A DNA stretch of 64,000 nucleotides from Arthrobacter sp. Br18 (GCF_000520555.1 NZ_KI914899.1:1-64000); one strand, 5' to 3'; numbered from the stretch's first letter, positions 37,500 through 47,503 are shown. Made by a program: numbers and translations. The notes: a model not told the origin generated them from the sequence alone.

Positions 37500-38624
37500 T
37501 TACTGGCTGGGCAGCCTGACGGGCATCAGGAGGTACCGGTAATCTTCGCTGTCCTCGCCGGTCGATTCGTCCTGGGCCGACATGACCGCAGGTTTCGGAG
37601 GTGTCGTGAAGGAGAACCGCACGAACTTGCTGCTGAATGCACCGAGCCCTTCGCTGAGGTAGTGCGGGTTGAAAGCGACGGTGATGTCCTCACCGTCGAG
37701 GTTCGCTTCGATGGCTTCTGACGCCTGCGCGTCTTCCCCCGTGCCGGCGTCGAGAGCCAACTGACCTTGGGTGAAGGAAAGCCGGACCGGGGTGTTCCGC
37801 TCGGCCACCAACGACACGCGGCGTACGGCTTCGACGAGTGTGCTCGTCTCGACCATCGCGTGGATCGGGGTGTTGTCGGGAAACAGTGAGCGGATTTTCG
37901 GATACTCGCCGTCGACAAGGAGTGACGTGGTCCGCCGACCTCCGCTTTCGAAACCGATGAGCTCGGAATCCTTGGACAGGGCGATGTTCAGGTCGCCTGC
38001 ACCTCCAAGTGTCTTGGCGACTTCGTTGAGCGTTTTCGCCTTGACCAGGGCGCTGGTGGAGATGCCGGCCGATGAGGGTTTCCAGGAGACCTCGCGTAGG
38101 GCCAGCCGGTAGCGGTCGGTTGCGAGCAGGGTGATGAGGTCGTCCTCGATCTCCATACGCACACCGGTGAGGATGGGAAGTGTGTCGTCACGGCTTGCCG
38201 CAATGATGACCTGCGAGACGGCCTGGGAAAAAGCTTCACCATCCACGACGCCGCTGATGTCAGGCAGCTTGGGGAGCTCGGGGTATTCGCCCTCGGGCAT
38301 GGTGGCGAGGTTGAACCGGCTGTTCCGGCAACTGAGCGTTACTTTCGAGCCGTTCGTCGCGACTTCGACGGGGGCCGACGGAAGACTCCTGCAGATGTCT
38401 GCGAGGAGACGTCCCGAGACCAGAATGGTCCCCTCCTCGGAGATGTCCGCGGGAATTTCAAGGCGCGCCGATATCTCGTAATCGAAGCTGGCAAGGCTCA
38501 GTGTCCCTGCCTCCGCGCGGATGAGCAGACCCGCCAGCACCGGAACGGGAGGCCGTGGGGAAAGGGATCGCGCTGTCCAGGAGACAGCCTCCGCGAGAAC
38601 ATCCCGCTCAACTCTGAATTTCAC
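37500..38624 (-). CDS. dnaN: DNA polymerase III beta subunit (sliding clamp)
   Basis: A 374-residue clamp subunit with three equivalent domains. The N-terminus is MKFRVERDVLAEAVSWTARS, the middle holds DRYRLALREVSW, and the C-terminal MPVRL motif lies next to the end (LLMPVRLPSQ). Two copies encircle DNA as a processivity ring and dock DnaE, ImuB and other partners. It sits between gnd and oriC. Confidence 0.98.
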   Translation of the reverse strand: MKFRVERDVLAEAVSWTARSLSPRPPVPVLAGLLIRAEAGTLSLASFDYEISARLEIPADISEEGTILVSGRLLADICRSLPSAPVEVATNGSKVTLSCRNSRFNLATMPEGEYPELPKLPDISGVVDGEAFSQAVSQVIIAASRDDTLPILTGVRMEIEDDLITLLATDRYRLALREVSWKPSSAGISTSALVKAKTLNEVAKTLGGAGDLNIALSKDSELIGFESGGRRTTSLLVDGEYPKIRSLFPDNTPIHAMVETSTLVEAVRRVSLVAERNTPVRLSFTQGQLALDAGTGEDAQASEAIEANLDGEDITVAFNPHYLSEGLGAFSSKFVRFSFTTPPKPAVMSAQDESTGEDSEDYRYLLMPVRLPSQ

Positions 38625-39071
38625 GAAGAGATGCCACCTTTCAAAATGAACGCTGAATCACAACCACGAACGTGGTTGCCCGGATTCCTCACGGCTCACA
38701 GCTTAGCCTGACCGGGTGATGAGAGTGGTTCGCTGCTGGAAGCTGCGGGCCCGATGCTCAGGAACACGTCCAGGGGAAAGTGTTATCTGAAAAACTTTGT
38801 GGTTTAAGGATTCGTAGTGTTAATAACCCCTGTGGATTCTGTGGATAACCGGTTCCGACGCCTGCCTCCGGCGGATTTTGCCTGTTGACAACCTGTGTGG
38901 GAAAGCGACGGGCTGCAGGGTGTGGGTGTGGGGAACATCCGCGCCGATTCAGCCATCCACAGGAAGACTGACGTTGTCCCCAGCGGTAGGGCCCTTGTTC
39001 CGTAGGTTATCCACAGGAGTGTCCACAGCTGTTAATTTCGCGGACCTTCCGGCCGGGGTCAGAGAGGGGCG
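38625..39071. other. oriC: oriC (dnaA-dnaN intergenic region)
   Basis: No gene lies in these 447 bases. Perfect DnaA boxes are TGTGGATAA at 38840-38848 and TTATCCACA at 39007-39015. Weaker sites are at 38831 (TGTGGATTC) and 39019-39027 (GTGTCCACA), and other TCCAC-type sites are scattered. An AT-rich stretch at about 38781-38829 is a candidate unwinding element. The position between dnaA and dnaN is the standard actinobacterial origin. Confidence 0.88.
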
Positions 39072-40478
39072 TCAGTCGCGCTGTTTGTGTTTGATGCGGT
39101 TGGTGAGCTCGGTGACCTGGTTGAAGATGGCCCGGCGCTCTGCCATCAGTTCACGGATTTTCCGATCGGCATGGATGACCGTCGTGTGGTCGCGGCCACC
39201 CAGTTCCTGGCCGATCTTGGGAAGAGACATATCCGTCAGTTCCCTGCAGAGATACATGGCGATCTGCCGTGCCGTCACCAGCGTGCGGGTCCGCGACTTG
39301 CTGCACAGTTCCTCGAGGCTGATCTGGAAGTAGTCCGCAGTCTGGGCCATGATCGCCGTCGAAGTGATCTCCTGCGCGCCGTCGTCGGCAATGAGGTCCT
39401 TCAGCACGATCTCGGCGAGAGTCACATCGACCGGTTGTCGGTTCAGGCTGGCGAACGCCGTCACCCGAATGAGTGCCCCCTCCAGTTCCCGGATGTTGGT
39501 GGCAATCTTCGAGGCGATGTATTCCAGGACATCATCCGGAGCGCTGAGGCTGTCGCTGATCGCCTTCTTCCTGAGGATGGCGATGCGTGTTTCGAGTTCC
39601 GGCGGCTGGATATCAGTGAGGAGACCCCACTCGAAGCGGGAGCGCATGCGCTCCTCGAACCCCGACATCTGCTTCGGCGGAAGGTCGGAGGTGATGACCA
39701 CCTGCTTGTTGTGGTTGTGGAGTGCGTTGAAGGTATGGAAGAACTCCTCCTGGGTGCGGTCCTTACCTGCGAGGAACTGGATGTCATCGATCAGCAGGAT
39801 GTCGACATTCCGGTAGGTCTGCTTGAAGCTCGTGCCCTCGTCGTCCCGAATGGAGTTGATGAAGTCGTTGGTGAATTCCTCGGAGTTCACGTAGCGAACC
39901 CGGATTCCGGTGTAGAGGTGGCGGGCATAGTGGCCGATGGCGTGAAGGAGGTGGGTCTTTCCCAGGCCGGAATCACCGTAGATGAACAGGGGATTGTAGG
40001 CCTTGGCCGGCGCTTCCGCAACAGCCACGGCCGCGGCGTGAGCGAATCTGTTGGATGACCCGATCACGAAGGTGTCGAAGACGTACTTCGGATTCAGCCG
40101 GCCGAATTCATGGGAGTTGCTGGGGGGTGTCGGGGAGGGCTTCAACTCGCTGCGAGGTTCAGGGGCTGCCACAGGGGCGACCTGCGGTTCTTCCACCGGG
40201 ACGGGGATCAGGTCGGAATCGATGACGAACGCACACTGGATGTCCTCACGGAAGACCCCGTGCAGAGCTTCATCCAGGGCGGCCTTCAGTTGGGTCTGAA
40301 GGACCTCCCGGGTGAGTTCGTTCGGGACCGCCACGAGCATGGTTGTTCCGATCAGCCCCTGGGCCTGCGCGAGGACGACGAATCCGCGCTGCCGCGGGGT
40401 CACGCGGTCGTCGTGCTCGAGGGTTCGGATGACTTTCCGCCAGGAACTCCCGACGTCGTTCACTTCATCTGTTCCCAC
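39072..40478 (-). CDS. dnaA: Chromosomal replication initiator DnaA
   Basis: A 468-residue initiator. Domain I starts SSWRKVIRTLEHDDRV. A Pro/Ser-rich linker (domain II) precedes the AAA+ domain III with FDTFVIGSSNRFAHAAAV, Walker A GDSGLGKTH, Walker B LLIDDIQFLAGK and sensor I TSDLPPK. Domain IV carries the DNA-binding GRDHTTVIHADRKIRELM. It binds DnaA boxes to open oriC and recruit the helicase. It is transcribed toward dnaN, so oriC is downstream. Confidence 0.98.
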   Translation of the reverse strand: MGTDEVNDVGSSWRKVIRTLEHDDRVTPRQRGFVVLAQAQGLIGTTMLVAVPNELTREVLQTQLKAALDEALHGVFREDIQCAFVIDSDLIPVPVEEPQVAPVAAPEPRSELKPSPTPPSNSHEFGRLNPKYVFDTFVIGSSNRFAHAAAVAVAEAPAKAYNPLFIYGDSGLGKTHLLHAIGHYARHLYTGIRVRYVNSEEFTNDFINSIRDDEGTSFKQTYRNVDILLIDDIQFLAGKDRTQEEFFHTFNALHNHNKQVVITSDLPPKQMSGFEERMRSRFEWGLLTDIQPPELETRIAILRKKAISDSLSAPDDVLEYIASKIATNIRELEGALIRVTAFASLNRQPVDVTLAEIVLKDLIADDGAQEITSTAIMAQTADYFQISLEELCSKSRTRTLVTARQIAMYLCRELTDMSLPKIGQELGGRDHTTVIHADRKIRELMAERRAIFNQVTELTNRIKHKQRD

Positions 40479-40964
40479 AAAAGCCCCTCTTGATCCAAAT
40501 CCACCTGAAACCGGCCGTCATCCACAGAGTTGTACACAGCTGGTGATAAATGGGCCATGGCCAACCCTAAAGGATGGAAAGTGCAGAACATAGCGGTCAG
40601 ACAGCGCGGAAAGGGCCCTTTGCAGCGCTCTCGGCGGGCCGGGAGGATGCGCTGCAATGCGGTCGACGCCCCGGTTGTCCACAGCTGTGGGTAAATTCGG
40701 CACCGGCAACCGTGCACAGCCGGTTTGACGGCCATGTCCCCGGTCGCCTAACGTTATGTAGTCCTTCATGTCTGCATTTCGCATGCCATCACAATTGCTC
40801 CGGGTACTAAGAGGCCTCGGTGCGTGACGGTGTTCCGGGGTTTCAGGGTCCAAGATCCTGGCGTTCCGGGTGATCTGTGGATGTGCACCTAGCCGCGTCA
40901 GTCTGTTCCTCCCCCTTGTTGCAATGGGCCGGGCGCATCCCAAGATCGTTCTGGAGTAATTACA
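40479..40964. promoter_or_regulatory. dnaA-rpmH divergent promoter region
   Basis: The 486 bases upstream of dnaA and rpmH hold no convincing gene. DnaA-box-like sites are TTGTCCACA at 40675-40683 and TGTGGGTAA at 40686-40694, forming a small inverted pair. Others are CATCCACAG near 40519 and TTGTACACA near 40532. Such sites are commonly used for DnaA autoregulation. Promoters for both genes must lie here; I did not assign hexamers. Confidence 0.7.
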
Positions 40965-41102
40965 GTGAGCAAGCGGACCTTTCAGCCGAATAACCGCCGT
41001 CGTGCCAAGAAGCACGGTTTCCGCCTCCGCATGCGTACCCGCGCAGGCCGTGCCATTCTGTCGGCACGCCGCGGCAAGGGCCGTACCGAACTCTCGGCAT
41101 AA
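40965..41102 (+). CDS. rpmH: 50S ribosomal protein bL34
   Basis: A 45-residue, very basic protein starting at [23 protein letters not shown], then a [19 protein letters not shown] core and a LSA end. Length and sequence match bL34. It opens the plus-strand operon running from rpmH toward parB. Confidence 0.97.
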   Translation: MSKRTFQPNNRRRAKKHGFRLRMRTRAGRAILSARRGKGRTELSA

Positions 41103-41187
41103 GCGGCCCAACCACCTGGACCGTGCAATTCGAAGTCCACGCCGGTAGCAACCCGCTCCAGTCGAACTGGGTGAAACGGGGTATTCC

Positions 41188-41568
41188 ATGCTTCCGGCAG
41201 TGAACAGGATCCGCACGGCACCGGAATTTTCACGGACTGTACGTTCCGGTGCCCGCTCTGGGCGCCGGAACGTAGTGCTATACGGATCAGTTACTTCCAT
41301 GGCCGACTCGAGCCGGTTCGGGTTTATTGTGGGGAAGAACGTTGGGAACGCCGTCACACGCAATCTCGTTAAGCGGAGACTGCGTGCAGCGGCTGCCGTG
41401 GTTCTACTGAGGAACCCGCAGGGTCTGGATTTTGTGGTGAGGGCCCTGCCCCCATCCGCGGATGCCGGCTGGCCTGAACTGTCGACGGATCTGGATAAGG
41501 CACTTACTGCGGTGATGAAGCGTCTCACCACTCGGGACACTGCGGCTATGGAAGGTAAGGGATCGTGA
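41188..41568 (+). CDS. rnpA: Ribonuclease P protein component
   Basis: A 126-residue protein that assists RNase P RNA in removing tRNA 5' leaders. The RNR motif is present in VTRNLVKRRLR, and FIVGKNVGNAV is the preceding conserved segment. The start MLPAVNRIRTAPEFSR is typical. Its last bases overlap the GTG of yidD by four. Confidence 0.95.
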   Translation: MLPAVNRIRTAPEFSRTVRSGARSGRRNVVLYGSVTSMADSSRFGFIVGKNVGNAVTRNLVKRRLRAAAAVVLLRNPQGLDFVVRALPPSADAGWPELSTDLDKALTAVMKRLTTRDTAAMEGKGS

Positions 41569-41936
41569 GTAGTACCGACACCCGGTACACCAGGGCTTCC
41601 GGACTGCTCATGGATCTGTCCCGGAACGGGCTGATCATCATCCTTCAGGTATACCGCCGGATCATCTCCCCCGTGTATGGACCTGTGTGCAGGTTCTTCC
41701 CGAGCTGTTCGGCCTACGCGCTCGAGGCAGTCACCGTTCACGGTGCGGTGAGGGGTTCAGCACTGGCCGTGCGGAGGATTTTCAGGTGTCATCCTTGGAA
41801 TGAAGGCGGAGTGGACCACGTGCCGGACGGTCGACGGATCTTTCCTCCAGGAAAAGTCCCCACAATTATTGTGTTGAACCACCCGGTGATTCCAGCCGAT
41901 GATGAAAGCCGCCCCGCGGCCCGAGGAGCTAACTGA
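41565..41936 (+). CDS. yidD: YidD, membrane protein insertion efficiency factor
   Basis: A 123-residue protein with the YidD core LQVYRRIISPVYGPVCRFFP and SCSAYALEAVTVHGAVRG, and Cys residues in CRFFPSC and FRCHPW. An amphipathic helix near the N-terminus should bind the inner leaflet. YidD aids YidC-dependent insertion. It has a longer C-terminal tail than the E. coli protein. The GTG overlaps rnpA, and yidC starts three bases after its stop. Confidence 0.93.
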   Translation: MSSTDTRYTRASGLLMDLSRNGLIIILQVYRRIISPVYGPVCRFFPSCSAYALEAVTVHGAVRGSALAVRRIFRCHPWNEGGVDHVPDGRRIFPPGKVPTIIVLNHPVIPADDESRPAARGAN

Positions 41937-41938
41937 TT

Positions 41939-42898
41939 ATGGATTTCTTCGAGACAATACTGTCGCCGTTCAGGTGGCTCGTGTCATGGATCATGTTCAT
42001 GTTCCACGAAGGGTTCAGCGCCATCGGCATGGATCCGGCATCCGGCTGGACCTGGACCCTGTCCATTGTTGGTCTGGTCGTTGTTATCCGCGCGGCGCTG
42101 ATTCCCGTCTTCGTCAAGCAGATCAAGGCCCAGCGAGGCATGCAGGCACTCCAGCCTGACCTGAGGAAGCTCCAGCAGAAGTACAAGGGCAAGTCCGACC
42201 AGCTGTCACGTCAGGCGATGACGCAGGAACAGATGGCCCTGTACAAGAAGCACGGTACCAATCCGTTTGCTGCCTGCCTGCCCATCCTGATCCAGATGCC
42301 GTTCTTCTTCGCGCTCTTCACCGTCCTCAACGGGATTTCGCGGGCCAGCGCAGGGGGTGAGGAAGTCGGCGCATTGTCGGTCGAGTCCGTTCGCCAGTTC
42401 GACGACGCAACCATCCTCGGAGCGCCCCTTTCGTCGACTTTCCTGGGAAGCTTCGGCGGCAACGGAAATCTCAGTGTCATCATTCTCTCGGTCATCATGA
42501 TCCTCGCAATGACTGCCTCCCAGTTCATTACGCAGAAGCAGATCATGGCGAAGAACATGTCCGAGGAGGCCATGCAGAGCCCCTTCATGCGCCAGCAGAA
42601 GATGATGCTCTATATCCTTCCGCTGGTTTTCGGAATCGGCGGCATCAATTTCCCCATCGGTGTCCTCGTCTACTGGACCACCACCAACCTGTGGACGATG
42701 GTGCAGCAGTTCTACGTCATCCGCAGGATGCCTACCCCGGGCTCGCCGGCGGCCAAGGCACTGGCGGAACGGCGCGCCAAGAAGGGCCTGCCGGTAGTGC
42801 CCCTTCTGGGCGAACGAAAAGCCGAACCCGCCGTAGAATCCGTTCCCGAGCCACGGGGCCAGCGGGTGCAGCCGCGTAAGAAGAGGAAAAAGCGATGA
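41939..42898 (+). CDS. yidC: Membrane protein insertase YidC (Oxa1 family)
   Basis: A 319-residue, five-helix insertase. It starts MDFFETILSPFRWLVSWIMF. A conserved Arg in SIVGLVVVIRAALIPVFVKQ sits in the hydrophilic groove. KYKGKSDQLSRQAM forms the cytosolic hairpin, and CLPILIQMPFFFALF and FPIGVLVYWTTTNLWTMVQQ are later helices. The C-terminus is strongly basic. The start of khpB overlaps its end. Confidence 0.96.
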   Translation: MDFFETILSPFRWLVSWIMFMFHEGFSAIGMDPASGWTWTLSIVGLVVVIRAALIPVFVKQIKAQRGMQALQPDLRKLQQKYKGKSDQLSRQAMTQEQMALYKKHGTNPFAACLPILIQMPFFFALFTVLNGISRASAGGEEVGALSVESVRQFDDATILGAPLSSTFLGSFGGNGNLSVIILSVIMILAMTASQFITQKQIMAKNMSEEAMQSPFMRQQKMMLYILPLVFGIGGINFPIGVLVYWTTTNLWTMVQQFYVIRRMPTPGSPAAKALAERRAKKGLPVVPLLGERKAEPAVESVPEPRGQRVQPRKKRKKR

Positions 42899-43437
42899 CC
42901 ATCGATAACGAAGAGCAGTTCGCGACCGACGACCCGGCAGACCTCGATCCCGCGACGAAGGCGTCCCGGCTGGAGGATGAGGGCGACGTTGCTGCTGACT
43001 ACCTCGAGGAACTGCTCGACATCGCCGACATCGACGGAGATATCGACATCGAGGTACGAAGTGGGCGGACCTACATCTCGATCGTTTCCGAAGATGCCGC
43101 GGACAGCGGGTTACGCGCGCTCGTCGGACGCGACGGAGAAGTGCTGGAAGCTCTCCAGGAGCTGACGCGACTATCCGTCCTGACGGCCACCGAGAACAGG
43201 TCACGGCTGGTACTCGACGTCGACAACTACCGAGATGTGCGCGGAAAAGAGCTGCGGAAGATGGCGGAGGAGGCGGTCGCCGAGGTGAAGGAAACAGGTG
43301 ACGATACTGCGCTCCCGCCCATGACGGCGTACGAACGGAAGATCGTCCACGACGCTGTGGCGGAACTGGGAATGGCAAGCGAGTCCGAGGGAGAAGGTCC
43401 CGGTCGGCATATTGTCATCTCACAGGGCGATGCCTGA
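42895..43437 (+). CDS. KhpB/Jag-type R3H domain RNA-binding protein
   Basis: A 180-residue protein with an acidic N-terminus, a KH-like domain (VRSGRTYISIVSEDAADSGL, then GRDGEVLEALQELTRL) and a C-terminal R3H domain (YRDVRGKELRKMAEEAVAEV, PPMTAYERKIVHDAVAELG). Jag/KhpB with KhpA binds RNA and influences cell size and division. The ATG overlaps the yidC stop. Confidence 0.92.
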   Translation: MTIDNEEQFATDDPADLDPATKASRLEDEGDVAADYLEELLDIADIDGDIDIEVRSGRTYISIVSEDAADSGLRALVGRDGEVLEALQELTRLSVLTATENRSRLVLDVDNYRDVRGKELRKMAEEAVAEVKETGDDTALPPMTAYERKIVHDAVAELGMASESEGEGPGRHIVISQGDA

Positions 43438-44101
43438 CGTGCCCACGGGGGACGTTGCGCCCGCCGTGGTGCCGGTGATGACCGATGCCGAGAGAACGGC
43501 TGCCTCGGCAATCTTCGGGGATCGGGTGGGGCTGGCGGAGCGCTTCGTGCTCCATCTGGCCACGTCCGGGATTGAGCGGGGTCTATTGGGCCCCCGCGAA
43601 GTACCCCGGCTATGGAGCAGGCATGTGCTGAACTGTGCAGTGGTGTCGGAACTGATCGGGCAGCAGGTGTCGGTCTGCGATGTGGGCAGCGGTGCGGGGT
43701 TGCCCGGCATCGCCCTGGCGATCGCCCGGCCGGATCTCTCCCTCGAGTTGGTGGAGCCGCTGGAGCGCAGGGTCACCTGGCTCGACGAGGTCGTCCGGGA
43801 CCTTGGGTTGAAGAATGTGGTGGTCCGCCGGGCGCGGGCCGAGCAGGTGGTGGACGACGTCGACGTCGACGTGGTCACCGCCCGTGCCGTCTCGGCCCTG
43901 GGGGGCCTCATGCAACTGACCATTCCGCTGTTGCACGGTCACGGCGAGGTCCTGGCGATCAAGGGTCGAAGTGCCTCGGAGGAAGTGGCGAAGGCCGGCC
44001 GGGCGATCCGGAAACTGGGCGGTTCAGCGGCAGAAATCATCACTGTTGGAGCCGGGATCCTCGAAGAGCCGACGACAGTGGTGCGCGTCCGGGTCGGCTG
44101 A
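43430..44101 (+). CDS. rsmG: 16S rRNA (guanine(527)-N(7))-methyltransferase RsmG
   Basis: A 223-residue SAM-dependent methyltransferase. It contains LWSRHVLNCAVV, CDVGSGAGLPGIALAI (SAM loop), ELVEPLERRVTWLDEV and DVVTARAVSALGGL. It makes m7G527 in 16S rRNA; loss gives low-level streptomycin resistance. The ATG at 43430 overlaps the khpB stop; an upstream in-frame ATG at 43412 is less likely. Confidence 0.95.
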   Translation: MPDVPTGDVAPAVVPVMTDAERTAASAIFGDRVGLAERFVLHLATSGIERGLLGPREVPRLWSRHVLNCAVVSELIGQQVSVCDVGSGAGLPGIALAIARPDLSLELVEPLERRVTWLDEVVRDLGLKNVVVRRARAEQVVDDVDVDVVTARAVSALGGLMQLTIPLLHGHGEVLAIKGRSASEEVAKAGRAIRKLGGSAAEIITVGAGILEEPTTVVRVRVG

Positions 44102-44233
44102 GTTCCGGAGCCCGGATTGTCACCGCCGCGGACCATATAGCGAGCCGGCTGACAGGCAGAACGCTGTAGCGAAGCGGTCCACCCGTTAGTCTTGTAGCTG
44201 ATAGTGTCCGGCATCTCGAGAGTGAGCAGTTGA

Positions 44234-45319
44234 GTGACCAGAAAAGACGCCGCGACCGGAGGAACTTTCTCTCCGGCCCCTGGCTCGAACCCGGCGGCCG
44301 GCCCGATTGAGAAACCAACCAAATCATTTGTCAAACCGATTGTAGGAATTGTTTCACGTGAAACGAAAGCTATCTTGACGGATCCGAAGCCGTTGCCCGC
44401 CGGCAAGAAAGCGAGCGGAACCAGGAGTGTCATGGAAACCATGGACGACTCCTCACCGCTCGGGCGGGAGTTGGCACAGGAAACCCGGCGGCGGGCAAAG
44501 CTGCTGGGCAGGAAGCTCCCCCGCCCGGACCGCACCCGGGTGATGACGGTGAGTAATCAGAAGGGCGGAGTGGGCAAGACCACGACGACCGTCAATATAG
44601 CCGCCGCGCTGGCCTCGGCCGGACTGAAGGTTCTGGTCATCGATATCGACCCCCAGGGAAATGCCTCGACCGCACTCGGGATCGACCACCACGCCGAGGT
44701 GGACAGTATCTATGATGTCCTGATCGACGACCTCCCACTGGGGAAGGTGGTTGCCCCCTGTCCCGATGTGGAGAATCTCATCTGCGCTCCGGCAACCATT
44801 CACCTCGCCGGCGCAGAAATCGAACTCGTCTCACTGGTGGCCCGGGAACAACGCCTTCGCCGGGCCATCGATGCCTACGCAAGGGATCGCGAAGCATCCG
44901 GTGAGGCACGCCTGGACTATATCTTCATCGACTGTCCCCCGAGCCTCGGCCTGCTGACGGTCAACGCTTTCGTTGCCGCCCAGGAGGTACTCATTCCCAT
45001 CCAGTGTGAGTACTACGCTCTGGAGGGTTTGAGCCAGCTGCTGAAGAACATCGAAATGATCCAGAAGCACCTGAACGCGGACCTCGTCGTGTCGACCATC
45101 CTGCTCACCATGTATGACGGACGGACGAATCTTGCCGCCCAAGTGGCAGCGGAAGTGCGGGAACACTTCCCTGAACAAGTGCTGAAGGCACTTGTCCCGC
45201 GATCGGTGAGGATCTCTGAAGCACCCAGCTACCAGCAGACCGTGATGACCTACGATCCGTCATCAAGTGGAGCGTTGTCCTACCTGGAAGCTGCTGGCGA
45301 AATCGCCGAGCGCGGGTAG
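44234..45319 (+). CDS. parA: Chromosome partitioning ATPase ParA (Soj)
   Basis: A 361-residue Walker-type ATPase from the GTG start. Deviant Walker A is VSNQKGGVGKTTTTVN, followed by VIDIDPQGNASTALG (A') and YIFIDCPPSLGLLT (B). The first ~100 residues are a disordered extension that contains VSRET, the translation of a parS site at 44350. The true start could instead be an ATG near 44431, which would leave that parS in the leader. With ParB it moves origins apart. Confidence 0.94.
   Translation: MTRKDAATGGTFSPAPGSNPAAGPIEKPTKSFVKPIVGIVSRETKAILTDPKPLPAGKKASGTRSVMETMDDSSPLGRELAQETRRRAKLLGRKLPRPDRTRVMTVSNQKGGVGKTTTTVNIAAALASAGLKVLVIDIDPQGNASTALGIDHHAEVDSIYDVLIDDLPLGKVVAPCPDVENLICAPATIHLAGAEIELVSLVAREQRLRRAIDAYARDREASGEARLDYIFIDCPPSLGLLTVNAFVAAQEVLIPIQCEYYALEGLSQLLKNIEMIQKHLNADLVVSTILLTMYDGRTNLAAQVAAEVREHFPEQVLKALVPRSVRISEAPSYQQTVMTYDPSSSGALSYLEAAGEIAERG
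44350..44365. other. parS site 1 (inside parA 5' region)
   Basis: TGTTTCACGTGAAACG matches the bacterial parS consensus TGTTTCACGTGAAACA at 15 of 16 positions. It reads through as Val-Ser-Arg-Glu-Thr in the parA frame. Confidence 0.92.
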
Positions 45320-45396
45320 ATAAGGCTTAACACGCAGCATGTCCTGTCCCTATAGGTTTACCGCACGGGTTGTCCCTGCTTATTGGAGGAATCGTC

Positions 45397-46803
45397 ATGG
45401 TTGAGAAGCGCCGAGGGTTAGGCCGGGGACTCGGGGCACTTATCCCCAGCGCTCCAGTCGAAGAGGCTGCTCCTGTCGAAGTGGAGAGCCGGCGGGCGGG
45501 AAGTCGTCCGGCGGACCTTTTCTTCGAGGCGTCCCGCAACCATCAGGAAGCACTCCGGCAGCAGGCCCGGCAGGACGGTGCGGACGGCGTGCCGAGCGAA
45601 AAGGATGCATCGACCACGCTGCGGTCGAAGACACGCTCCACTCCCCGCACCAGTGTCCCCTCGCTGAAAGCGGGAAAGGCGGCGCGGGCGGTCATCGGAG
45701 GCAGTGACGATAAGACTGCTGTTTCACGTGAAACCAAGGAGGACGTCCCAGGTGGCGCCGAAAAGGCCGTATCGAACGGTGAGTCGCACGTCGAACCGCC
45801 GGCGAGTCTGGTCGAGAAGGTCGTTCCTGATTTCGAGGCCGGTGTTCCTGCCACCGAGACCGACGGTGCTATTGCCGAGGATAGCGTTGTTGTACCTGGT
45901 ATTGCCCGGAATGGAAGTGTTTCACGTGAAACAGTGACGCATACTGCCTCCGCGGCCCCGGGGGAATCGCCCGGCGCTCTTGTGGAGGTTCCTGGAGCGC
46001 AGTTTGCTGAGCTGCCCATTGATTCGATCCATGCCAATCGTAAGCAGCCCCGGCAGGAATTCGATGCCGACGAGTTGGCGGAACTGGCGCACTCCATCCG
46101 CGAGGTGGGAGTACTTCAGCCCATCGTCGTCCGGCCTTCGCAGGAAAACGGAGCTACCGGCTACGAACTGGTGATGGGTGAGCGTCGATGGCGTGCGACG
46201 CGGGAGGCGGGACTTACAACCGTCCCTGCGATCATTCGCCTCACGGGTGATGATGACCTGTTGAGGGACGCTCTCTTGGAGAACCTCCACCGAAGTTCGC
46301 TCAATCCCCTCGAGGAGGCAGCTGCCTACCAGCAGCTCCTCGATGACTTCGGATGTTCCCATGAGGAGCTATCCGGTCGAATCGGTCGGTCACGACCCCA
46401 GATATCGAATACGCTTCGTCTCCTGAAGCTTCCTCCCCTCGTGCAGCGTCGTGTGGCAGCTGGAATCATCTCGGCCGGTCACGCGCGTGCGCTCCTCGGA
46501 CTCGCGGATCAGGCCGAGATGGAGAAGCTCGCCCAGCGGATCGTCGCTGAGGGGCTATCCGTGCGCTCCACCGAGGAGATCGTGGCCATGAGCGATGGTT
46601 TACGACGGCCGGCGAGAGAGTCCACCCCGAAAGCCGGGGCACGCCACGAGAGGCTCGACTACCTCGCTTCCTCTCTGTCCGACCGCCTGGACACGAGCGT
46701 CAAGATCACCCTCGGCGCACGGAAGGGGAAAGTCAGCATCGAGTTCGCCTCCGTCGATGACCTGAACAGGATCATGGGCGTGCTCGCGCCAACTGAGAAC
46801 TGA
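45397..46803 (+). CDS. parB: Chromosome partitioning protein ParB (Spo0J)
   Basis: A 468-residue CTPase/DNA-binding protein, longer than the usual ~300-350. The start [20 protein letters not shown] has a GGAGGA site. Residues about 30-200 are a low-complexity linker containing two translated parS sites (VSRET). The ParB/Srx domain follows with [16 protein letters not shown] and [15 protein letters not shown], then an HTH ([20 protein letters not shown]) and a C-terminal dimerisation domain ([18 protein letters not shown]). It loads at parS and spreads to organise the origin. Confidence 0.95.
   Translation: MVEKRRGLGRGLGALIPSAPVEEAAPVEVESRRAGSRPADLFFEASRNHQEALRQQARQDGADGVPSEKDASTTLRSKTRSTPRTSVPSLKAGKAARAVIGGSDDKTAVSRETKEDVPGGAEKAVSNGESHVEPPASLVEKVVPDFEAGVPATETDGAIAEDSVVVPGIARNGSVSRETVTHTASAAPGESPGALVEVPGAQFAELPIDSIHANRKQPRQEFDADELAELAHSIREVGVLQPIVVRPSQENGATGYELVMGERRWRATREAGLTTVPAIIRLTGDDDLLRDALLENLHRSSLNPLEEAAAYQQLLDDFGCSHEELSGRIGRSRPQISNTLRLLKLPPLVQRRVAAGIISAGHARALLGLADQAEMEKLAQRIVAEGLSVRSTEEIVAMSDGLRRPARESTPKAGARHERLDYLASSLSDRLDTSVKITLGARKGKVSIEFASVDDLNRIMGVLAPTEN
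45720..45735. other. parS site 2 (inside parB)
   Basis: TGTTTCACGTGAAACC, one base from consensus, lies within the linker-coding part of parB and is translated as Val-Ser-Arg-Glu-Thr. Confidence 0.92.
45918..45933. other. parS site 3, perfect (inside parB)
   Basis: TGTTTCACGTGAAACA matches the consensus exactly and lies inside the parB linker, again coding VSRET. Confidence 0.95.
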
Positions 46804-46908
46804 CGGTCCCTTTCCCTCCGGAATTGCCGACTCCTTCCCGACGTTCGAGCCCGCTTCGTACTTCTCGGGAGCGGCTTCGCGAGATTCAGGCGTCAATTGG
46901 GTGGACAT

Positions 46909-46924
46909 CGTTTCACGTGAAACA
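46909..46924. other. parS site 4
   Basis: CGTTTCACGTGAAACA, one base from consensus, 106 bases after the parB stop in the gene-free region. Confidence 0.93.
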
Positions 46925-47503
46925 TGCAGGGCTGGCACGGATGGTCAGGTGTTTACAGTGCGCGAAGTTCTGCTGGCAGTTACGTCTCGCTAATTTGACC
47001 CATGATTGCTGATCTGCCGGACTCATTGGAACACCGGGCTCGCACGCTATGAGGAGAACTCTCTTCACCGCTGCGGAATCGCTGGAAGGACGCCAAAAGG
47101 TGCATTCGCGCGGGGCGGGTCCGCACTTTGAGCGACTTATCGCACCGGTGTCATCCGACCTAAAAAGTTGGCCCTCCCGCTCACGCCCGGTGTCCCGGTC
47201 TGCGGAATTGCGCAGTGTCAGCGCGTCAGTTTCCCGCGGGTCAGCAGTTGCCAGTATAGGAGCGGCGCCTTGTCGCATCCGCCAGTCCGCAGCCGATGGC
47301 GTGTTAACGGGACCTAACAGGGTGCTGCGTAGCCTTAGGCTGACGTCCGGAAAGAAGGATCCGTTCTGCGACCCAGGTTCTCGGTGTGGAACAGCGTCTC
47401 GTGACAATTCCGAAACGGCATAGCCGACCGGGTGCCCTGAGCGCGCTATGGGGGCCTACATCGTTTCCCGCAGGATGATCATCGATGATCAGAAGGCGAA
47501 TGG

